Source: Gnetum montanum
Taxonomy: Eukaryota > Streptophyta > Gnetopsida > Gnetales > Gnetaceae
Direction: 5' to 3'
Assembly: GCA_015680685.1 (NCBI GenBank)
Contig: MNCI01010828.1
Location: 99,580-163,579, forward strand
DNA: 64,000 nucleotides
Under the pieces are notes generated by a model that worked only from the letters and a program-made list of their open reading frames with translations, made no database searches and was not told the origin of the DNA. The position numbers and the translations under genes were made by a program. Position 1 is the stretch's first letter. Each line of letters begins with the position of its first letter. This document shows positions 1 through 11,330 of this stretch, one piece after another.

Positions 1-1990
1 CAAGAAAAACTGATAGCCAAGGTAGGGACTCAGGCAACCATCATAATGGAAAGGGATCTAAGGATGATGACCATAATAAGCGAAATAGTGGTGGTAGTGG
101 TGGTCCACTTTCTTCTTCATCCTCTTCATCTAATTTTTAACATTCCTCTTCTTCTACTGGTTCTCATAGAAGTCATTGTTGAAATAATCATCATGAAGGT
201 GATCAGTGACATAACAATGACCATGAAGGCCACCAAAACTGAAGGGGTGGACAAAACCATCATTGGCGTCATCGATGCAGTGATGATGATGAACCTCTAT
301 TAGTGACCCAAAGTATGCTCAACATTGTAGAGGCAGTTAAAATTTCAACTAGGCATATGAAAGATAGTTGGATCAAGTGCTTAGACATGAATAATATCCC
401 AAGATTTGAGGGGGATACAACTCTGATCTACAAATACATCTACAAGCTTTTCATGATGCTTGTGCCTTTCAGAACATAGAGAATGAGAGGCAGAAACTTA
501 AGCTTTTCCCAAGGATACTCATTAATGAAGCTAAAAGCTGGTACTAGTCTTTAGAGTTGGAATCCATTCATCGATGGAGTACCATGTTAGAGCTGTTCAA
601 TGACAAATACCAGACGTACTTTAGAGTGTCTAATCTGAGAAGGTGAATCCAAGGTTGGAAATAGGGACCACATGAACACTTGGATGCCACCATGGATCGA
701 TATTATTCACTCTTACATCGATGTACTAGCCATGGTTATTCTCAAAGGAAACAACTTTGCCACATCATATATGGGCTTAGAGCAGAAACAAGAAGAACCC
801 TTGGGGTGTCTGCCCAAGGAAGATTGTCTGAACTAAGAGCTCATCAGATCCAAAGGCTAATTGAGTAGGTAGTAAAAGAAAAAGGTGAGATATGAAAAAA
901 GGAAAGTGCTAAAAAGTATAATAGGGATCCTTCCATCAGAAAACAAGAGGTCCAATTTTGTGACAAGGAGGAGTCACCACTCTATGAAGTGGTGAATATG
1001 AAAACCTTGCCCATCCAAAAATCTGTCTATGATATTTCAGCCAAGGTTAACAAATTGTGGGACTCTTTGGAAGAAGAATTTCAAACTACTATGAAGATCA
1101 TTAAGGAATCCAAAGAGCAAAGTAGTGATTGTAATCATAGGAGGCAAAAAGAAGTTAAACATGCCTACCAAAGAGGTAAGGGCAAAGCTATTGCAGTAGA
1201 GGAAGTTGTGGAGTTTGACTTTGATGATGAAACTGAATGTGACATTTGCCAATATAAACATCCAAAGGGATGTTGTCTTATACTGTCACACTTACAAGAG
1301 TCTGGCATGTACACATTGAATCCTTGCCTAGCATGTAGGTAAGCACCAAGAAAACTGCCTTATCCTCAAGGCAATCTAAGGTAGTTCCACCAACAACAAG
1401 AAGCTTACTACCCAAGTGGAACTCCTCCACAACCTTATGAACAAAACCAATAGTGGTATCAACCACAATCATGGGGAATGCCACTGCCAAGGCAAAAATA
1501 CCCTTATAGGAAACCAGATCCATACGGGTTCCATGTTCAACAACCCATCTCCCTAGAAAGTTCTGCAAGTGATACCTCATTCCAACATTACTATTACCCT
1601 CCAGAGTACCATCGAACACATTCACCATCTACTTGAGGGAAAAACCCATATCCATATCCATATCACCCTCCGCATTAGTCTACACATACACCTCCATCTT
1701 CAACCTAGTTACCTCCTACTCCATCCATATAGGGTGAGATTCTTCTATAGCCACAGCAACAAAATGCTACGAGGGCTATACATTTACAACCAGCTTTCTA
1801 GCCAAGTGGTTTGGAAAATTGATTAAGAAAAAGACCTTTCTTATGATCTAACAGTCCTCTTCAATCCTCACAATTTGCTTTGGCTAATCACCCTACATCT
1901 TCAACACCCTCATCCTCTACATCAAATACCTTCGAGTGCTCTTCAAATCAAATGTCGCCTTGGATTTACACTATAATGCTAACTCATGCT
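1..1990 (+). pseudogene. gag: Element B gag relic (N-terminus outside window)
   Basis: This is the retrotransposon capsid/nucleocapsid gene. It opens in a Gly/Ser/His/Asp-rich low-complexity stretch (about 1-130). The retrotransposon gag core follows at about 330-870, with conserved pieces such as IPRFEG, LKLFPR, ELFNDKYQTY and RYYSLLHRC. A charged linker comes next, then a zinc-knuckle-like motif CDICQYKHPKGCC near 1239-1277, then a Pro/Gln/Tyr-rich tail (1380-1980) leading into protease. The core frame is interrupted by stops, mostly TAG or TAA where sister copies have Gln codons. It matches the gag relics at 30108, 41718 and 60815. Confidence 0.8.
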
Positions 1991-1994
1991 TTTT

Positions 1995-2161
1995 CTAACT
2001 AGATCAAGGTTGGAAATCTTCCTACGAAAAGATATGACCCAGGACGTCCACTCATTTACTTGCAAATCGCTAGACATGAGTTGTGTAAGGATCTTCTTAA
2101 CTTTGGTTTTGAAGTTAATCTCATCTCTCATGACATGTACAAGGCCTGTACCTACCACCTC
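1995..2161 (+). pseudogene. pro: Element B aspartic protease, 5' part (split by element A)
   Basis: The text corresponding to VGNLP...YDPGRPLIYLQ and VNLISHDMYKA aligns with the better kept protease of element D (44150-44290). The catalytic D-S/T-G triad of retroviral-type aspartic proteases should lie just before VNLIS; here it reads NFG, so the aspartate is lost. The frame runs straight into the left LTR of element A at 2162 and continues at 10805 beyond A's right LTR. Confidence 0.75.
2157..2161 (+). repeat. Target-site duplication of element A (left copy ACCTC)
   Basis: ACCTC at 2157-2161 is repeated exactly at 10805-10809, directly outside the TGATGAG and CTCATCA ends of element A. A 5-bp duplication is standard for LTR-retrotransposon integration, and removing A plus one copy rejoins B's protease. 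Confidence 0.9.
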
Positions 2162-2950
2162 TGATGAGTCGCCATTTTAGTTGACCGTGATATTGCAGCC
2201 TGTATCCTCATCTATAAATAAGAGGTAGACAGATTCGATAGGCAATTTTTCAGTTCTTAGTTTTTAGAGTTAAGTTTTGATTTTAGTTTTTATTTTTCCT
2301 CTCAACCCTTCTCTCCTAGTGCATGTCCGCAGTGTAATGATTGTAATTGTACGACATCCTTATTCGAGTGTGATGTACTTGGACACGCGCATGACTGGAA
2401 ATAAAGATCGAGATTACTTCATCATTACAACATTCACTTAGTTTAATTATTTATTTAATTGTTATTTATTGATTTCTTAGTTAATATCTCTTTACCCTAA
2501 ACTCTTGTTAAACACAGAATGAGTACGACTTGATCATGAGCATTTAAGTATGACTACTTGGTAACCCAGTAGTGTACCTAGGATCTGTGCTTGGTAATTC
2601 CAGTGGTAGTTGTGCACAAGGTCCAAGAGGTGTATGGATGATTGAGGAACAGATGCTCATCACACTTAGGCTAGCTTAGATTCTCTCTCACCCTCTCTCC
2701 CTTAGCTTAGTTAATATTAGTTTCCATTACACCCAGGAGTAGCGTTAGCATAGAAACACATCATACACCTCACTCTAGACTAAACCATACGTGACAAAGC
2801 TAATACTAGTCCAAGTGGGAAGACAACGAACTACGACCTTAGAATAACTATCTAGATACCATAACTAGTCCATCTGCAGAGTTCGACTGGATCGTGCATG
2901 AAATGCTCGTATTCGTATGGTTGAGTGTAGGGGTACCTCGCAACTCATCA
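2162..2950 (+). repeat. 5' LTR of element A
   Basis: It begins TGATGAG and ends CTCATCA (inverted copies of each other), is 789 bp long, and closely matches 9990-10804 along its length. A TATA box (TATAAATA, 2213-2220) follows a decayed U3 cassette (GTGATATTGC). The 3' part keeps the tract GAGTACGACTTGATCA shared with the LTRs of D and E. Confidence 0.92.
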
Positions 2951-2969
2951 TTGGCATCATTGCCGGGGG
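2951..2969 (+). promoter_or_regulatory. Primer-binding site of element A (tRNA-Asp type)
   Basis: TTGGCATCATTGCCGGGGG directly follows the 5' LTR. It matches, with a few substitutions, the TGGCGCCGTTGCCGGGG complement of the plant tRNA-Asp 3' end used to prime reverse transcription in many plant Ty3/gypsy elements. Confidence 0.85.
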
Positions 2970-3091
2970 CGGTGCTAGTTATCTAGATTAGCTATATCAT
3001 ACAAGGTCGTTGTATAGGAATTAATGATATATCTTTTAGAAAGAAATAATTATAAAAAGTCGCACATAAATTCACACACAATTTCACAACC

Positions 3092-5090
3092 ATGCCTCTC
3101 CTACAAGACTACGATAATGCCACACCTAGTGAGGAAATTCATTGGAGAACCAACGAATTATATGACAATGAGGATTGGAGTATGCAACCTAAAGTGGGGA
3201 TTTCTTATAAACATAAAAAAAGGAAACATCGTCCCAACACATGAAAGAATAACTTACTTGATGATGATGAACCCCTACTGGCCACTACAAGCCTAACGAA
3301 AATACAAGAGGCTATTCGAATCTCATGTAGGCATCGTAAAGAGAGCTGCCTACCGAGGCTCGATTTAAACAACTTTCTCAATTTTTCAGGAGGCCATGAC
3401 TTACATCCAAAACAACATTTACAAGCCTTCTACGATTCCTATACATGGAACAACATTGATAACGGTTGGAAAAAACTCAGGCTCTTTCCTATGACACTCG
3501 TTGGCCAAGAAAAAGTATGGTATAGATTGTTAAGACCAAATTTAATACAATGTTGGCCAACAATGGTAGAAATCTTTAATGAGTGATATCAAACCTACGT
3601 AAGAGTGTCAACCTTAAGGAAACAAATCTAAGAGTGGAAACAAGCAAAACATGAACCCTTGGACATGGCCTTAGAAAGATATTATGCACTGGTAAACAAC
3701 TGTCTAGGCCATGAGTTCTCTGAGGAAAGGCTAATGTACCATATTATTGATGGGCTTCATGATGCAACAAGAGAGACCCTAGGGATGTATGCCCAAGGTC
3801 AACTATACAAACTACAAATCCATCAGGTGAAAGAGCTTATTAAGTAGGTAGCAAAAGAAGAAGGAGAAATGGCTAGATGGGAGAGTGTTGAAAAATGTTA
3901 ACGGGACCAAAATCTCAACTTAACAAAGGTCCATAATTATCAAAAGGAGAAATCAACCCATCTCAAGGCGGAAGAACCATCTTTGCCAGTACAACAATCA
4001 TTAGAGAAAGTCAAGGCAAAGATTAATAAAATTCTGGAATGGATGCATAAAAAGTGTGGAGAATATATTAATATTATGGGGGATAAAGTTTTGACAACCC
4101 GAGAAGTAGGAAAAAATATCATTAGACATTCAGAAAGAAGGAATGGGAAAAATAAGAGCTCAACTATCGATCATACGTATGAATGCAACATCTGCCTGTA
4201 CGATCGCCCTAAGGGCCAGTGCCCAATGTTGTTACATTTATATGAGCATTGGGGAAACACGTTACACCTAGAGTTCATACAGAGATACTATGTTCAATCA
4301 TAGTGGCAACAATCCCAGTCATGGGGGAAGCCAACCCTAAATTGGAGACACCCTTCCTATCATCTGAACCCAAATGCTTATCTAGTTCAACATCCTGTTT
4401 CCCCAATTGGGTCAACATACTCTATCCCACCGCATTACCATTCTCCTCAATACTATTAGCCCATGTCCTCAACATAACCACTACCTTGTGCACCTTACAC
4501 TTCTCCTAATTTTCAACATTCTAATCCTTTCCCTCCTTTTACATCACCACCAACTGTTCCTAATGTGTCTACACCACAACAACAACCCCCGAACGTTACT
4601 TGTGCTACTATTGCCAACAGCAGTGAGAGACCTCAGCAACATCGAAGGCGTTCCTTCTTTAGGAATGACCCTAGGAAGGGACAACATAATTCCAAGGCCA
4701 CTGCATTTTCCAACTCGGCACAAGTCCAACACTATGGTGCACACTTATTTTCGAATTGAACACCTCATGTCACTTCATCAGGGCCACCAATTAACACTCC
4801 AACAACCATACGGCCCAATGAACATAGGCATGGAGGGCAACATCCCGATCCTTACATAACATCTTATGGTCTCAATTATCATAGTGGGTCAACTCATTAT
4901 CTGGAAACTACATCTTATAAATTGCCCCACTATGCTTACTATAATCAGGTGTGTGAACCCCGATGGGGTAAGTATGACCAAGTTTCAATATTTCTGACCA
5001 AGTTTCAATATTTCCAACATGCAAGGATCCTCATCTTAATAAATATTTTTCATGCCATGCTCAATCGTTTAGTTATGGGGGATAGCCCCC
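3092..5090 (+). pseudogene. gag: Element A gag relic
   Basis: ATG 3092 opens a frame starting MPLLQDYDN, matching E's gag start at 52201. The N-terminal variable part is shorter than in E, by roughly 250-350 nt. The gag core runs from about 3290 to 3845 (LFPMTLVGQ, ALERYYALVNN, YHIIDGLHDATRETLG). The knuckle at 4184-4222 reads CNICLYDRPKGQC, with the histidine replaced by arginine. A Pro/Ser/Gln-rich tail runs to about 5090. Stops, for example at 3844 and 3899, break the frame. A and E form a gag subgroup distinct from B, C, D and I. A 22-nt tandem duplication (4977-5015) disturbs the C-terminus. Confidence 0.8.
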
Positions 5091-6109
5091 ATTCTAAAAT
5101 ACAAGCAGGGTTAATAAATATTTTTCATTTTCTTTAATTTTACAATTTTTTTATTTTCCAGTTTTTCACTTTTCAATTTCTTGTTTTATCTTCTTGTCTT
5201 TTTGTCTTTTTACGTTTTTGTAAGTAATCTCATCTATGAATAAAACACTCATGTGGCTCGATGGTTGAGGTGTGTTCTATGTTATCAAGTCTCGAGTGAT
5301 CAATTATATGGAAAGTGAGCCCATTACACTCACTCATTCATTCTACAAATAAGAGGCTCTCTTCGAGGGTACAGTGATATTATTGAAATTCTTAAAAGTT
5401 AAAAATTAATTTCATGTTCATTGTACCGAGAATGAAGAAGGATGGATCAAGAGGGAATGATTAGGGTGTGACATCAAGGGGACTTGCGGATTCTCTTTGG
5501 TAATGTCTGTGAGAGTTATCATGTAGTGTGGTTGTACTAGGATCCTTGTAGATCTAATGAAAAATGGGAGTAAGAGTAATAAAAAGGCACTCAAAAATCC
5601 AATGTTGTTCTAGGGATCCACTGGAAAGACATGCATCCATGCCTGAAGGTTTTCCACTTCTCTGGATCCATTCATTAAAAAAAAATTTGAAAAAAAAAAC
5701 AAAGAAAGTCCCACAAAGCAAAAATCACTCCTCCCTTGAACAAAATGACAAGTGATCATATGCCTTGTTGTGATGGTACTCTCATAGTCGCCCATCATGG
5801 GATGAAACAATGTAGTGTCACTGATTAGAGGAATGGACTTAGTCCTGATCTTGGAACGATGGGTTAATGACACATTAATCATGCTTTACACATAGGATTC
5901 ACTGTGCTCTAGGTCAATTACCTCATACCCCCATCTCTACAATCCCTTCTATAGTCCATCTCATCTCGTTGTTCATGTAATTGTTGTTTGAGTCTCGTAT
6001 AGCATAGAATTCTTACCTCACTCTGGTGATACTTACATGTGTGTGTTTTGTGGAACTAGTGTGGATTACATTTAACCCTTTGAGTGCCCACGGACACTTT
6101 TAAGTGTGG

Positions 6110-6164
6110 TTATGCAAGGGCATTATAGATTGGAACCCACTTTGGGGAGGACCCACTTGCGTAA
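6110..6164 (+). other. Conserved hairpin, element A copy
   Basis: TTATGCAAG (6110-6118) can pair with CTTGCGTAA (6156-6164), with one G-U wobble. The loop holds the conserved text TTTGGGGAGGACCCA. Equivalent stems occur in B, E, F and H with compensating or wobble changes. Confidence 0.55.
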
Positions 6165-6485
6165 TTTTTTTAATTTACACTCATAACACATCTTCCGCAT
6201 ACCATCTATTACCCTTAGCATATGGCCAACAATTTTCTTTCCCTTATTACTATCCCTCTGATTCAATGTTCCTATGAACCATCACATAGCCATTTTCTCC
6301 CATCCGAGGTCCTTATTGATAAATTTCACACCATCATAATTATTTGTGCCTTTCGAACTAATTGAATTACACTAGAACCCCTTAACAATAGCCCAATGTA
6401 CTAAGTTTACAATGTAAATTTCATATATATATATAAACATATCTTAAAAAATTCAGTATCTTTCATTGTGCCCAATATCACTAAA

Positions 6486-6553
6486 GCCGAGATATCGCCT
6501 ATGCGATATTGCGGTTGATGCGATATCATGTTCCATTAACCTATTTATATGTG
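6486..6553 (+). promoter_or_regulatory. Internal U3-like promoter cassette of element A
   Basis: Three GATAT(C/T)GC-type palindromes (GAGATATCGCC, GCGATATTGC, GCGATATCATG) are followed by a TATA-like CTATTTATATGTG at 6541. This repeats the layout of A's own LTR U3 (10014-10076: GCGATATCGCG array, then TATAAATA). It lies about 480 bp before the 3' ORF ATG and could give a separate 3' ORF transcript. Promoter function is inferred. Confidence 0.5.
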
Positions 6554-6973
6554 ACCCCCCCTGCAACACTTAACATTATTTTTCACAATTCATGCGGGGG
6601 AGTTTTTCAAATTTTTCTCTACTACTTGCGATTGTGAGACCCTTGCTTTTCAACCTATATCTCACTTGCTGGTACTCTGATTTTAATTCCTTTTGAACCT
6701 GCTTGAACCCAAAGTGTTCAGCTTAGTCGTGGGGGAGGGACACACGCTGAATAGCACATAACTTTTTTTTTTGAAATTTTTCATTGCTCGAAGGACATTA
6801 TCAAGGGTAATTAGCTATAACATTAAGGATAATTGTGCCAAAAATAATTTCATCCCTTTAGGTACCCCAGGAAACTAAAATTGGAAACCACCTAAGTAAA
6901 ATGGACTCACTATTATAATCTTTCGGGAAACATCACAAGGAGATAAAATAAATTAATTCAGGCAAGTAGTAAG

Positions 6974-7028
6974 GTATAACTTAACTTTAGAAATAACCTT
7001 ACTAATGCTTGGCCCCATGAGATTGCAG
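6974..7028 (+). other. Putative mini-intron before the 3' ORF, element A
   Basis: AAG|GTATAAC donor, TTACTAAT branch-point-like text and GATTGCAG acceptor; the ATG of the 3' ORF starts at the next base. It is 55 nt, short for a plant intron, but the same arrangement recurs at the homologous place in six other copies. Confidence 0.55.
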
Positions 7029-9790
7029 ATGGCCCCGAACCGTGGACAATAGGAAAGTCCTACTCAAGGTGGAAGCAAACAACTTAAGAGAGGCAAAGAA
7101 TAAGTCCTTGCCAAAAAACATGCAGAGCAAGAGGAACAATCATTTAGCATTCATTAAGAAGACCCTACTATTGTACAGTCTAGGTAGGCAAAAGGAGGAG
7201 TTGTTGTAGCACTTGAATAAGGACAACATCTCACGTTGCCCCAGGATTGTGTTCAGACTATCCACGAAAGGTCCACATTCACTGCGGTGATTGTGGAATT
7301 AAATTTTGAATCTTTCATAGATTTTGCTCCTGAGGCTATTAGGGACCACCTCACAGGATCCCCATTATGGCCTATCCTCTTTGAAAGTGATGCCTGGTAC
7401 GTAGGGGAAACGTACCAATTTTGGCATAATAAAGAACAAGGCACCATAGTTAACATTTGTGGTGTGACTATTGACTTCTTTGTTCAGGCCATTTCGAAAG
7501 TATTAAACCTTCTGAATATAGGGCCCAAGGTTACTCAGTTGTCTACCTATTTAGACCCCGATGTGCGACAAGTTTGGTTGAAAAGGGCATATGGCAAGGA
7601 AGATAAGACGTTTGGGGAGTTGAAGAAGGAAGAAAGGATTTATTTTAAAATAGGAACTTATCACCTCTTCCCCACAAAGGGCTTAAAAAGAATTTCAACA
7701 TATGCGGCAAGAGGATGTGCAGTGATAATGGGAAAGGTTATTGCTAACCTGCCTCATCTATACTTTATGGAGATCTTGAGGCAGTTCAAGGAACGGAAGA
7801 CAGGGAAGATGGCGTTGCCCTTCCCTTGCCCTATTAGGAAGCTATGCTGACGTGTTGGTATCAGGGGATACACTAATGATGTCCTTCAAAAATCCCAAAA
7901 TGCTTCATATGTTGAATTGTTAAAGCCAACAGCCACAAGGAAAATCACTAGTGAGACATTGGGACCGAAACAAGACAAAGATCGGACAGTAGGGCCAACT
8001 AAAACTCAACTTGCAGGACCCAGCCAACTTCTAAGTATGGGACCCAGCCAACAACAAGAAGTAGGGCCTAGCACAGGCTAATATTAACCACCATTGCCAT
8101 AAGATTACAAACTGTCGATGAGCCATATTAGGGCCATCGCTGAGATGGTTAGTTGCGGGAGTCGTGATGACGCAAACCTCTTCTGCATCATTGACGATGC
8201 CATACAACCCATGGTTTCTTTGGATTGCGCATGGGGAGAAGTATCAATTCAAACAGGAGGAAGGGAAAGCACTTGGTCACAACAGATCTCAGAAAATGTT
8301 GCATCTTTTCGAGTGCAATTAGAAACTGGTGAAGGGGCCACGGTGGTGGTCATGCAGCACTAGGATGCAGCAGGAGCCATAGAAGTGGTTGTAGATCACA
8401 TCAAAGGATCATTCAATGTACATGTTGTGCCACCGGCAGATCTCATAGGAGCACGGGATGCTCAAAATTTGGCCGGAACCTAAATGACTCCTGCAGAACA
8501 TGAGGATGTACTTGATCGATTGCTACAAACAGGACAAGTAATGACATCTCTATTTGACATCCCTCAGGATGTTATGGAAATTCAATTAGACCTCATTTCC
8601 ACCAAAGGAAAGCTGGTCTTAACAGAGGTGAGGGATGAGCATGTTGAAGTAGAGGTGCAAAAATTGCAAGAAACGCTCGTGGCCCTACAAGCAGCATAAT
8701 GGGATCCTTTGTAATTTGTTCCTGCAGACCAGCTGGACAGTTTCAAAATTGAGCAACTAACCAAACTACTAATGAAGAATAAGAAGGTGGCAGAAGAAAA
8801 AGAGAAGGCTATTTGGGATGCCTCTATAGCATAGGTGCAAACTCATGCACATACCAAAGCACTCAAGGCCTTACAAGAGGAAAACAAGTAGCTCGTTGCC
8901 CACAACCTTTAGTTGACCTTTGTGGAAAAGCAAAAGAATGTTCTCAAAGAACATTTTTATCAGTTGCAAGAATAATTCATTCAGGTCAACCAAGACATGA
9001 GCCCTCTCAATGGAGGAGGTACGCGCCATCCACCAAAAGATAGCTATTGAAATTAGCGCATGGCAAAATGAGGCTAACCGGCATGAAATGCTAAAGGAGC
9101 ACTTTCGAGACCAGGTGGGGATGTACAAACAGATCATTAAGAAGGATATCCATATGGCCAAGGCCCACATCAACACTATTAGTGCTCAACACACTGACTG
9201 GCAGGCCATTTTGGACACATATGCCTTCACCCAATATGCGGAAGTTAAGAATTGAGACCTGCAGATCCAGGATCTTACAGAATACATGGAGTTGGTAAAC
9301 CTACGGTATGCCAACCTTGCCATGTTAATAGTAGGGAACCCAAGAACAGATCTTGAACAACAAGTAGCTACCACGTACAAGAAATATGAAACAAAATTTG
9401 TAGAACGCAAGAAGATATTGCAAAAATTGGAGATTGCAAATTTTGAACTTGAGGTGGTGAAAGCAAGCTACCAAGGAGAAAAAGGTGTTGCAACAGATTT
9501 GGCTCGATGGCTTGTGGATTTTCAAGAATATAGAGACAAAGCCAAAGCCTACGAGGAGGAATGATGGGTGTTTGCGGCTTAGTATGTCAAGGAAAATCAA
9601 ATGTTTCTGCAACTACCTTGTCCATGGGAAGTGCCAACTCCATTAAACATCAGAACATTAGCATGGACAACACAAGACCCTCGAACAGAAGAGGAGAAAC
9701 TCTAGGCCATACTTCAATGCCATCAAGTCCTAAGACCAGGAGCACAAGACCAGGGAAAAGCACCCATGGAGCAGCCACCGCCACTAGGAA
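7029..9790 (+). pseudogene. Element A 3' ORF relic: plant-transposon-protein-like domain plus coiled coils
   Basis: ATG 7029 (MAPN, then an early stop) heads a relic of about 900 codons. The best kept part, 7236-7850 (204 codons), resembles the 'putative plant transposon protein' family domain (PF20167-like; recognised from memory, not searched), with motifs YQFWHNKEQGTIVNI, VTIDFFVQAISKVLNL and YFKIGTYHLFP. After a Gln/Thr-rich linker, segments at 8118-8363, 8484-8699, 9010-9255 and 9286-9564 are rich in Glu/Lys/Gln/Leu heptads, predicting long coiled coils. A Pro-rich tail (EQPPPLG) ends near 9790. No signal peptide or in-frame membrane anchor is visible, so it does not look like an env gene. 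Role unknown. Confidence 0.7.
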
Positions 9791-9975
9791 CTACATGAGT
9801 TCCATAAATTTTGTAGCTATAGGATTTCCTTTTGCATTTTTGTGTTGTGTATCAATTTTTTCTTTGATTCCACATTGCAGCATGAATCCATTCTCACCAT
9901 TCAATAATCCCATACCTATCCACTATGTAATCAATGGAGCTTGTTCTCACTATAACTCAAGGACGATTTTTCATT

Positions 9976-9989
9976 CAGTCGTGGGGGTA
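9976..9989 (+). promoter_or_regulatory. Polypurine tract of element A
   Basis: CAGTCGTGGGGGTA immediately precedes the TGATGAG start of the 3' LTR, where plus-strand priming is expected. Confidence 0.8.
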
Positions 9990-10804
9990 TGATGAGTCAT
10001 CATTTTAGTTGACCGCGATATCGCGTATGTGATATCACGTACACAATATCGCAACTTGTCTCCTCATCTATAAATAAGAGGTAGACAGATCTGATAGGAA
10101 GTTTTTTAGTTCTTAGTTTTTAGAGTTAAGTTTTGATTTTAGTTTTTTTTTCCTCTCAACCCGTCTCTCCCAGTGCATGCCTGTAGTGTGGTGATTATAA
10201 TTCTACGGAGTTCTTATTCGAGTGTGATATACTTGGACATGCACATGATCGAAAATAAAGATCGAGATTACTTCATCATTGCAACATTCACTTAGTTTAA
10301 TTATTTATTTAATTGTTATTTACTATTTTCTTAGTTAATATCTCTTCACCCTAAACTCCTGTTAAATGTAGAATGAGTACAACTTGATCACGAGCATTTA
10401 AGTGTGACTACTTGGTAACCCAGTAGCATACCTAGGATCTGTGCTTGGTAATTCCAGTGGTAGTCGTGCACAAGGTCCAAGATGTGTACGGATGATGGAA
10501 GAACATATGCTCATCGCACTTAGGCTAGCTTAGATTCTCTCTCACACTCTCTCCCTTAGCTTAGTTAATATCATTTTCCATTACACCCAGGAGTAGCGTT
10601 AGCATAGAAACACATCATACACCTCACTCTAGACTAAACCATATGTGAAAAAGCTAATACTAGTCCAGGTGGGAAGATAGCGAACTGTGACCTCAGAATA
10701 ACAATCTAGATACCACAACTAGTTCATTTGCGGAGTTCGATCGGATCATGCATGAAACACTCGTATTTGTATGGTTGAGTGTAGGGGTACCTCGCCACTC
10801 ATCA
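9990..10804 (+). repeat. 3' LTR of element A
   Basis: 815 bp, TGATGAG...CTCATCA, paired with 2162-2950. The U3 cassette at 10014-10063 is better preserved here: GCGATATCGCG, GTGATATCACG and CAATATCGC in a row, then TATAAATA at 10069-10076. The 5-bp duplication ACCTC follows at 10805. Confidence 0.92.
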
Positions 10805-11330
10805 ACCTCTCAAAAAGAGCAAAATTCATCTAGAATTGGCTGATCAATCAATTAATGTCACTTTGGGATTAGTTGAGGACATTGTGACCACAATTTGTGG
10901 ATGGTCCTATCCTATTGATTTTCTAGTGATCAAGGTGGAAAACTACAAAAATGACTTCCCCATCATTATGGGAAGAGCTTGGTTAAGAACAGTCGATGCA
11001 CATATGGGTATAAGGGATCTATCTTTAGAAATATCCAAGGAAAATGAACTAGGAAAGATTGAGAAGAAGTGTATTCCATGCATCGCATACAACAATAATG
11101 GTTGCAATTATGTGCAAAATATTTGGTCAATCAAGAGCACACACATTAAGGCATGTAATCATTGATCAAGATGATGATACCTATTGGGAAGAGTTGGAAA
11201 TCCCTGATCACTTCAAGCAAGAGCCCTTAGAGCTAAAAAATTTACTAGCTGGTATGGAGTATGCATTTTTAAAGAATGGTAAACTGGTCATAATTAATGC
11301 CAAACTTGCTCCTAGGGAAAAATAAAATAT
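10805..11330 (+). pseudogene. pro: Element B protease, 3' part, and linker to RT
   Basis: The protease cut at 2161 resumes here: ELADQSINVTLGLVEDIV, then CGWSYPIDFLVIKV and IIMGRAWLRTVDAH, the conserved C-terminal half of the retropepsin domain (IIMGRAWL resembles the usual ILGRPWL). A 109-codon stretch (10836-11165) stays open. The linker (11059-11325; ELEIPDHFKQEPLELK) then leads into RT with a frame change near 11100. Confidence 0.8.

Larger units (their letters stand above)
5091..6973 (+). other. Element A 3' noncoding region between gag and the 3' ORF
   Basis: AT-rich sequence with no gene. It keeps family landmarks: a PPT-like AGTTATGGGGGATAG at 5071, A-runs at 5677-5702, a hairpin at 6110-6164, a GATATC-rich internal promoter-like cassette near 6486-6553, and a second PPT-like AGTCGTGGGGGAGG at 6724. 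The region occupies the place where other elements have pol. Confidence 0.7.
2162..10804 (+). mobile_element. Element A: pol-less LTR retrotransposon nested in B
   Basis: An 8.64-kb element with LTRs at 2162-2950 and 9990-10804, a tRNA-Asp-type primer-binding site at 2951, a gag relic, a long noncoding section, a 3' ORF relic and a polypurine tract. No protease, RT, RNase H or integrase is recognisable between gag (ending near 5090) and the 3' ORF (from 7029). It must have been mobilised in trans by relatives with pol, such as B or C. ACCTC flanks both ends. Confidence 0.88.

Noticed and set aside
1037-1628. Reverse-strand open frames of 74-116 codons over B gag
   Set aside because: They lie antisense to the recognisable gag frame and have no family resemblance; shadow frames.
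2951-2969. A tRNA-like gene next to the LTR
   Set aside because: Only the short complement of a tRNA 3' end is present, as expected of a primer-binding site; no cloverleaf can be formed.
9820-9890. Hydrophobic segment FVAIGFPFAFLCCVSIF near the end of element A as an env membrane anchor
   Set aside because: It is in a different frame from the coiled-coil 3' ORF and lies past the Pro-rich C-terminus; the equivalent in B ends before any such segment.
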